Positions 7,101 to 8,408 of a DNA stretch of 8,408 nt are shown piece by piece. The notes under the pieces were generated by a model, which saw nothing but the letters and a program-made list of their open reading frames with translations, did no database searches and was not told the origin of the DNA. Location of the stretch: NCBI GenBank assembly GCA_001768675.1, contig MELN01000055.1, positions 12,046-20,453 of the forward strand, in the 5' to 3' direction. This DNA is from Actinobacteria bacterium RBG_16_64_13. GTDB lineage: Bacteria > Actinomycetota > Thermoleophilia > RBG-16-64-13. The first letter of the stretch is position 1. Each line of letters begins with the position of its first letter. Both the position numbers and the translations under genes were made by a program.

Positions 7101-8322
7101 CCTTCCGAGGCGGAGTGAGCTGCACCAGGGCCACTCCCCGCTTGGTCTCCGCTTTGCGGGTCTCGTGGCCGGCGTCGCCGAAGTCTTCGGTCATGTAAGA
7201 GATCTCGAGTGTGACTTCCGCTTCCACGGGATCGCCGCCCGGGGTCTCAGTCGAAACCAGAGCGCTGAAGGGCAGCGTGGGCTTGAAGGAGGCGCTCTCC
7301 GGGATGACCTGGAGAACGACCGGGGACTCGGCCACGGTGATCAGCTCGGTGGTGGTCTGCTCGTACCCGGTGGCCTTCTCCACCACCGTGACGTCCAGCC
7401 GCACATTCCCCAGACCGCCGGCTTCGGGGACTCCCGCCACGTAGCCGGCAGCGTCGATGGTGAAGCTACCCTCCCCGTCGATGCGCGCGGTATAGGTGGC
7501 GTACTCTTCCCATTCGCCCACGTAGCGGGAGGCCTTGACCTTGAGCTCGCCGCTCACCGCGCGGCCGTAGCTGTACTTGGCGGTCACGTGCCCGGTGATA
7601 GTCTCGTTCACCAAGAACCAGTCTTTGGTGAGTTCGGCCTTGACCTCATACTTGGGCAGGACGTATTCCTCCACGCGAACGTCGAGTTGGGTCGAAGCGT
7701 CGCCCGCAAAGGCAGAGAGCTTCCAGACCCCGAGATTGGGTTCGGTGGACAGGGGCAGCTGGGTGGTCACGGTCCCGTACTCATCGGCGGTCAGGGATTG
7801 CTTGAAGATCTTGATCCCTTTGGCATCCTGGATCTCTAACGTCGCCTGTGTCTGGACCGGCTTGAGCTCGGAATCGAGCGCCACCAGGCGCACTTGGATG
7901 GTCTGACCGGGCTTGTAGATGGGCTTGTCGGTCTCGAGGAAGAGAAGCGTCCCCGCCTGGATCTGCACGGGCGTCGTGTCGGAGAATCCCGCTCCCGCCA
8001 CCTTGACGTCGTATTCCCCGGCAGCCACCGCCGGGATATCGAAGGAGACCGTGCCCGTTCCATCGACGTCGGCCGCGCCCTGAGCGATGGTCTTGCCCTC
8101 ATTGAGGACGGCTACCGTCACATGGCTCTTGGCCGGTTTCTGGCCGTCGGTGAGAGTGAAAGAGAAGGAGGCCGTCTCGCCGGACCTCAGCACGCTGGGG
8201 ATCAACGCCACGTACCCGTCCACCTTGTCCGCTTCGGGCGGAACGGAGGGGCCGCACCCCAAGACGATCGACGCGAGTAGCCCCAAGAACACGAGCGGAG
8301 CAAGGAATCTCAAGCGGCTCAT
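4159..8322 (-). CDS. alpha-2-macroglobulin family lipoprotein, animal/complement-like thioester type
   Basis: This 1387-residue protein is a probable surface-tethered protease trap or covalent-capture protein. A lipoprotein signal peptide ends in IVLGC (Cys23). Macroglobulin domains follow: MG1 about 34-123; MG2 from 124, with ETDKPIYKPGQT at 130-141; MG3 from about 220 (EYVLPKYEV); and later MG domains with AVDHSV at 559-564. A low-complexity bait-like segment (637-678) precedes RQYFPETWIW (680-689), FQPFFV and LPYSAIRGEEF. The thioester motif GCGEQNM (Cys900, Gln903) opens an alpha-toroid thioester domain (about 893-1187, ending near GGFGTTQDTVVALQAL). A CUB-like linker and a receptor-binding-type domain (about 1257-1387) follow. 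Human A2M has close counterparts of all these motifs and a similar length; E. coli YfhM has a different thioester context (CLEQ) and layout. His1014 lies where C3 has its catalytic His. The only cysteines are 23 and 900. The ATG at 8322 has GGAGGT five bases upstream. No pbpC lies next to it in the window. The family is certain; target and function are inferred. Confidence 0.97.
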   Translation of the reverse strand: MSRLRFLAPLVFLGLLASIVLGCGPSVPPEADKVDGYVALIPSVLRSGETASFSFTLTDGQKPAKSHVTVAVLNEGKTIAQGAADVDGTGTVSFDIPAVAAGEYDVKVAGAGFSDTTPVQIQAGTLLFLETDKPIYKPGQTIQVRLVALDSELKPVQTQATLEIQDAKGIKIFKQSLTADEYGTVTTQLPLSTEPNLGVWKLSAFAGDASTQLDVRVEEYVLPKYEVKAELTKDWFLVNETITGHVTAKYSYGRAVSGELKVKASRYVGEWEEYATYTARIDGEGSFTIDAAGYVAGVPEAGGLGNVRLDVTVVEKATGYEQTTTELITVAESPVVLQVIPESASFKPTLPFSALVSTETPGGDPVEAEVTLEISYMTEDFGDAGHETRKAETKRGVALVQLTPPRKAITMTISASSGSAYAYDQIGASYSPSGSFLHVQQQGSLALEVGDKASFHVTSTASSGTFYYEVVARGRVVFTSSAADDISFRVTPAMAPSARLLVYQILPNSEVAADSLPFEVKGEYPHEVSASFDVDEAKPGDEVKIDVQTEGKAKVGLVAVDHSVFILAENRLNLEQVFAELERLYLKPQVELHEGEWMGGPISIPGAKETFEDAGLIVLSNKKVPEGKQLESQVMMFGAEEALPPGVAARDKAAGPTTTANAGQADDGGSGGLAEVERVRQYFPETWIWAETLTDESGHASLSYEAPDSITTWDLRAVALSPEKGLGIAESSLVVFQPFFVQADLPYSAIRGEEFPVKIALYNYLETPQQIQVEIEPAGWFELLGGTKTTVTVAGGDIGSAEFKIRPKTIGTQLVKITARSSEAADAVIKSMIVEPEGVSRETVENVVVPAGQSRTLNLAMPDLLRVVPDSSRAYVAVTGSLLAQTIEGLDQLLQMPFGCGEQNMILFAPDAFILKYLEGTRQLKPEIQAKAEMLLVTGYQRELTYRHSDGSFSAFGEQDESGSLWLTAFVLKTFAQAKELTFIDSSVLSEAAGWITKHQKADGSFESVGFVAHGGMMGGVQGKDTLTAYVVISLLEAGYDPAANKAIAYLEGKLESITDPYALALTTYALELGGSDMAAKAQEALMALAIEDENGLHWSSGVAPVPGGPGDVRPLVQGAEGGLMPIDMLPSLDVEATGYGTLALIASNDRINAARAAKWLVGQRNSQGGFGTTQDTVVALQALTEYATLGATDTNMTVTVVAGDVTKDIKITPENYDVTQVVEIPAGVAVQVKAKGKGEAVVQGVLRYNLSVAEQVTSVFDIEVGYDTKDVAVNDLVTVNVKIKYDPPEPIKAGMVVLDVSVPTGFAAVEDSLAKLLEQPNIKRYDVAGRKVIVYIEDMNPGDTVSFSFKALALYPVRGKGGASVVYSYYTPDWRGETLSAALNVQ
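4162..4554 (-). other. A2M receptor-binding-type C-terminal domain
   Basis: Residues 1257-1387 of the A2M protein form a beta-rich terminal domain of about 130 residues. It has IKAGMVVLDVSVPTGF, a helix-like AVEDSLAKLLEQ, KVIVYIEDM and VYSYYTPD, in the order found in the receptor-binding domain of animal A2M (VDVKMVSGF, VKMLE, VLIYLDKV, VYDYYETD in human). A bacterium has no LRP1-type receptor, so the domain probably serves a structural or other binding role. Confidence 0.8.
5614..5625 (-). other. thioester motif CGEQ of the A2M protein
   Basis: Residues Cys900-Gly-Glu-Gln903 within MPFGCGEQNM. In this family the Cys thiol and Gln side chain form the internal beta-cysteinyl-gamma-glutamyl thioester that reacts with an attacking protease or surface. 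Both reactive residues are intact. Confidence 0.95.
6289..6414 (-). other. bait-region-like linker of the A2M protein
   Basis: Residues 637-678 are rich in Ala, Gly, Asp and Thr (for example GPTTTANAGQADDGGSGG) and have no hydrophobic core pattern. They lie between ESQVMM and VRQYFPETW, exactly where animal A2M carries its protease bait. Candidate cut sites are Arg650, Lys652 and Arg678, plus small-residue sites for elastase-like enzymes. Confidence 0.7.
8254..8322 (-). other. lipoprotein signal peptide of the A2M protein
   Basis: Residues 1-23: MSRLR supplies the positive n-region, FLAPLVFLGLLASIVL the hydrophobic core, and VLGC the lipobox with Cys23 as the lipidation site. Gly24 and Pro25 follow, then a short linker to MG1. 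Confidence 0.85.
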
Positions 8323-8327
8323 GACGC

Positions 8328-8333
8328 ACCTCC
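8328..8333 (-). promoter_or_regulatory. Shine-Dalgarno of the A2M gene
   Basis: Minus-strand GGAGGT ends five bases before the ATG at 8322, and it fixes a start that gives a complete signal peptide. Confidence 0.8.
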
Positions 8334-8369
8334 CCAGGTTTGGATACCCGCTGAGACGCGGCGAGGCGC

Positions 8370-8380
8370 GAACGACGTTC
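8370..8380. repeat. 11-bp palindrome upstream of the A2M gene
   Basis: GAACGACGTTC reads GAACG-A-CGTTC, a perfect 5-bp inverted repeat around one central base, 48 bp before the A2M start codon. This could be an operator half-site pair. No convincing -35/-10 pair is visible in the 86 bp available, and chance occurrence is plausible. Confidence 0.25.
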
Positions 8381-8408
8381 CGGAGGGTGCCGGCGGGCGC
8401 GGGGCGCG

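Noticed and set aside
6955..7839. 294-codon plus-strand open frame
   Set aside because: Antisense to the MG2-MG5 part of the A2M gene, with low-complexity His/Gly/Arg composition and no supporting domain pattern.
8370..8380. Possible LexA (SOS) box GAAC...GTTC upstream of the A2M gene
   Set aside because: The Gram-positive LexA box has GAAC and GTTC separated by four bases; here the spacer is three, so it does not fit. It is kept only as a palindrome.
8323..8408. Promoter of the A2M gene
   Set aside because: A TATCCA hexamer is present, but no -35-like sequence stands at a suitable distance; not enough to call.

Overview
The window is GC-rich and gene-dense, from a bacterium that I cannot place exactly. 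The GC-rich third codon positions, strong GGAGG-type ribosome sites, GTG starts, a lipoprotein and the PH-like/GyrI-like small genes suggest a high-GC lineage such as Actinomycetota (possibly a Coriobacteriia- or Thermoleophilia-like group). This is inference only; no rRNA or lineage marker is present.

Layout. Positions 3-239 (+) hold the C-terminal end of an alpha/beta hydrolase, cut by the window edge, followed one base later by a complete EcsC-family gene (241-1071, +). These two converge on a minus-strand block. In transcription order from the right edge the block is: a 1387-residue alpha-2-macroglobulin (A2M) family lipoprotein (8322-4159); a strong hairpin (4123-4083); a three-TM hypothetical protein (4013-3483); a GyrI-like/AraC effector-binding-domain protein (3448-2978); a small PH-like hypothetical protein (2940-2572); and rmuC (2470-1097). 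The three small genes are spaced 34-37 nt apart and look like one operon. rmuC follows after 101 nt and has its own strong ribosome site. There is no RNA gene, mobile element or CRISPR array, and no gene-free stretch longer than 145 nt.

The outstanding object is the A2M gene, half of the window. It is not the enterobacterial YfhM type. Along its length it reads like an animal A2M/complement-type thioester protein: the IYKPGQ motif at the start of MG2, YFPETWIW and PYSxIRGE after a bait-like segment, a GCGEQNM thioester, an alpha-toroid thioester domain and a C-terminal receptor-binding-type domain. It carries a bacterial lipoprotein signal peptide. It contains only two cysteines in total, the lipobox Cys23 and the thioester Cys900. 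A histidine (His1014) lies at the place where complement C3 has its catalytic His. The likely role is a surface-tethered protease trap or covalent-capture protein facing the outside of the cell. The neighbouring genes do not obviously work with it, and the hairpin plus a weak promoter candidate separate it from them.
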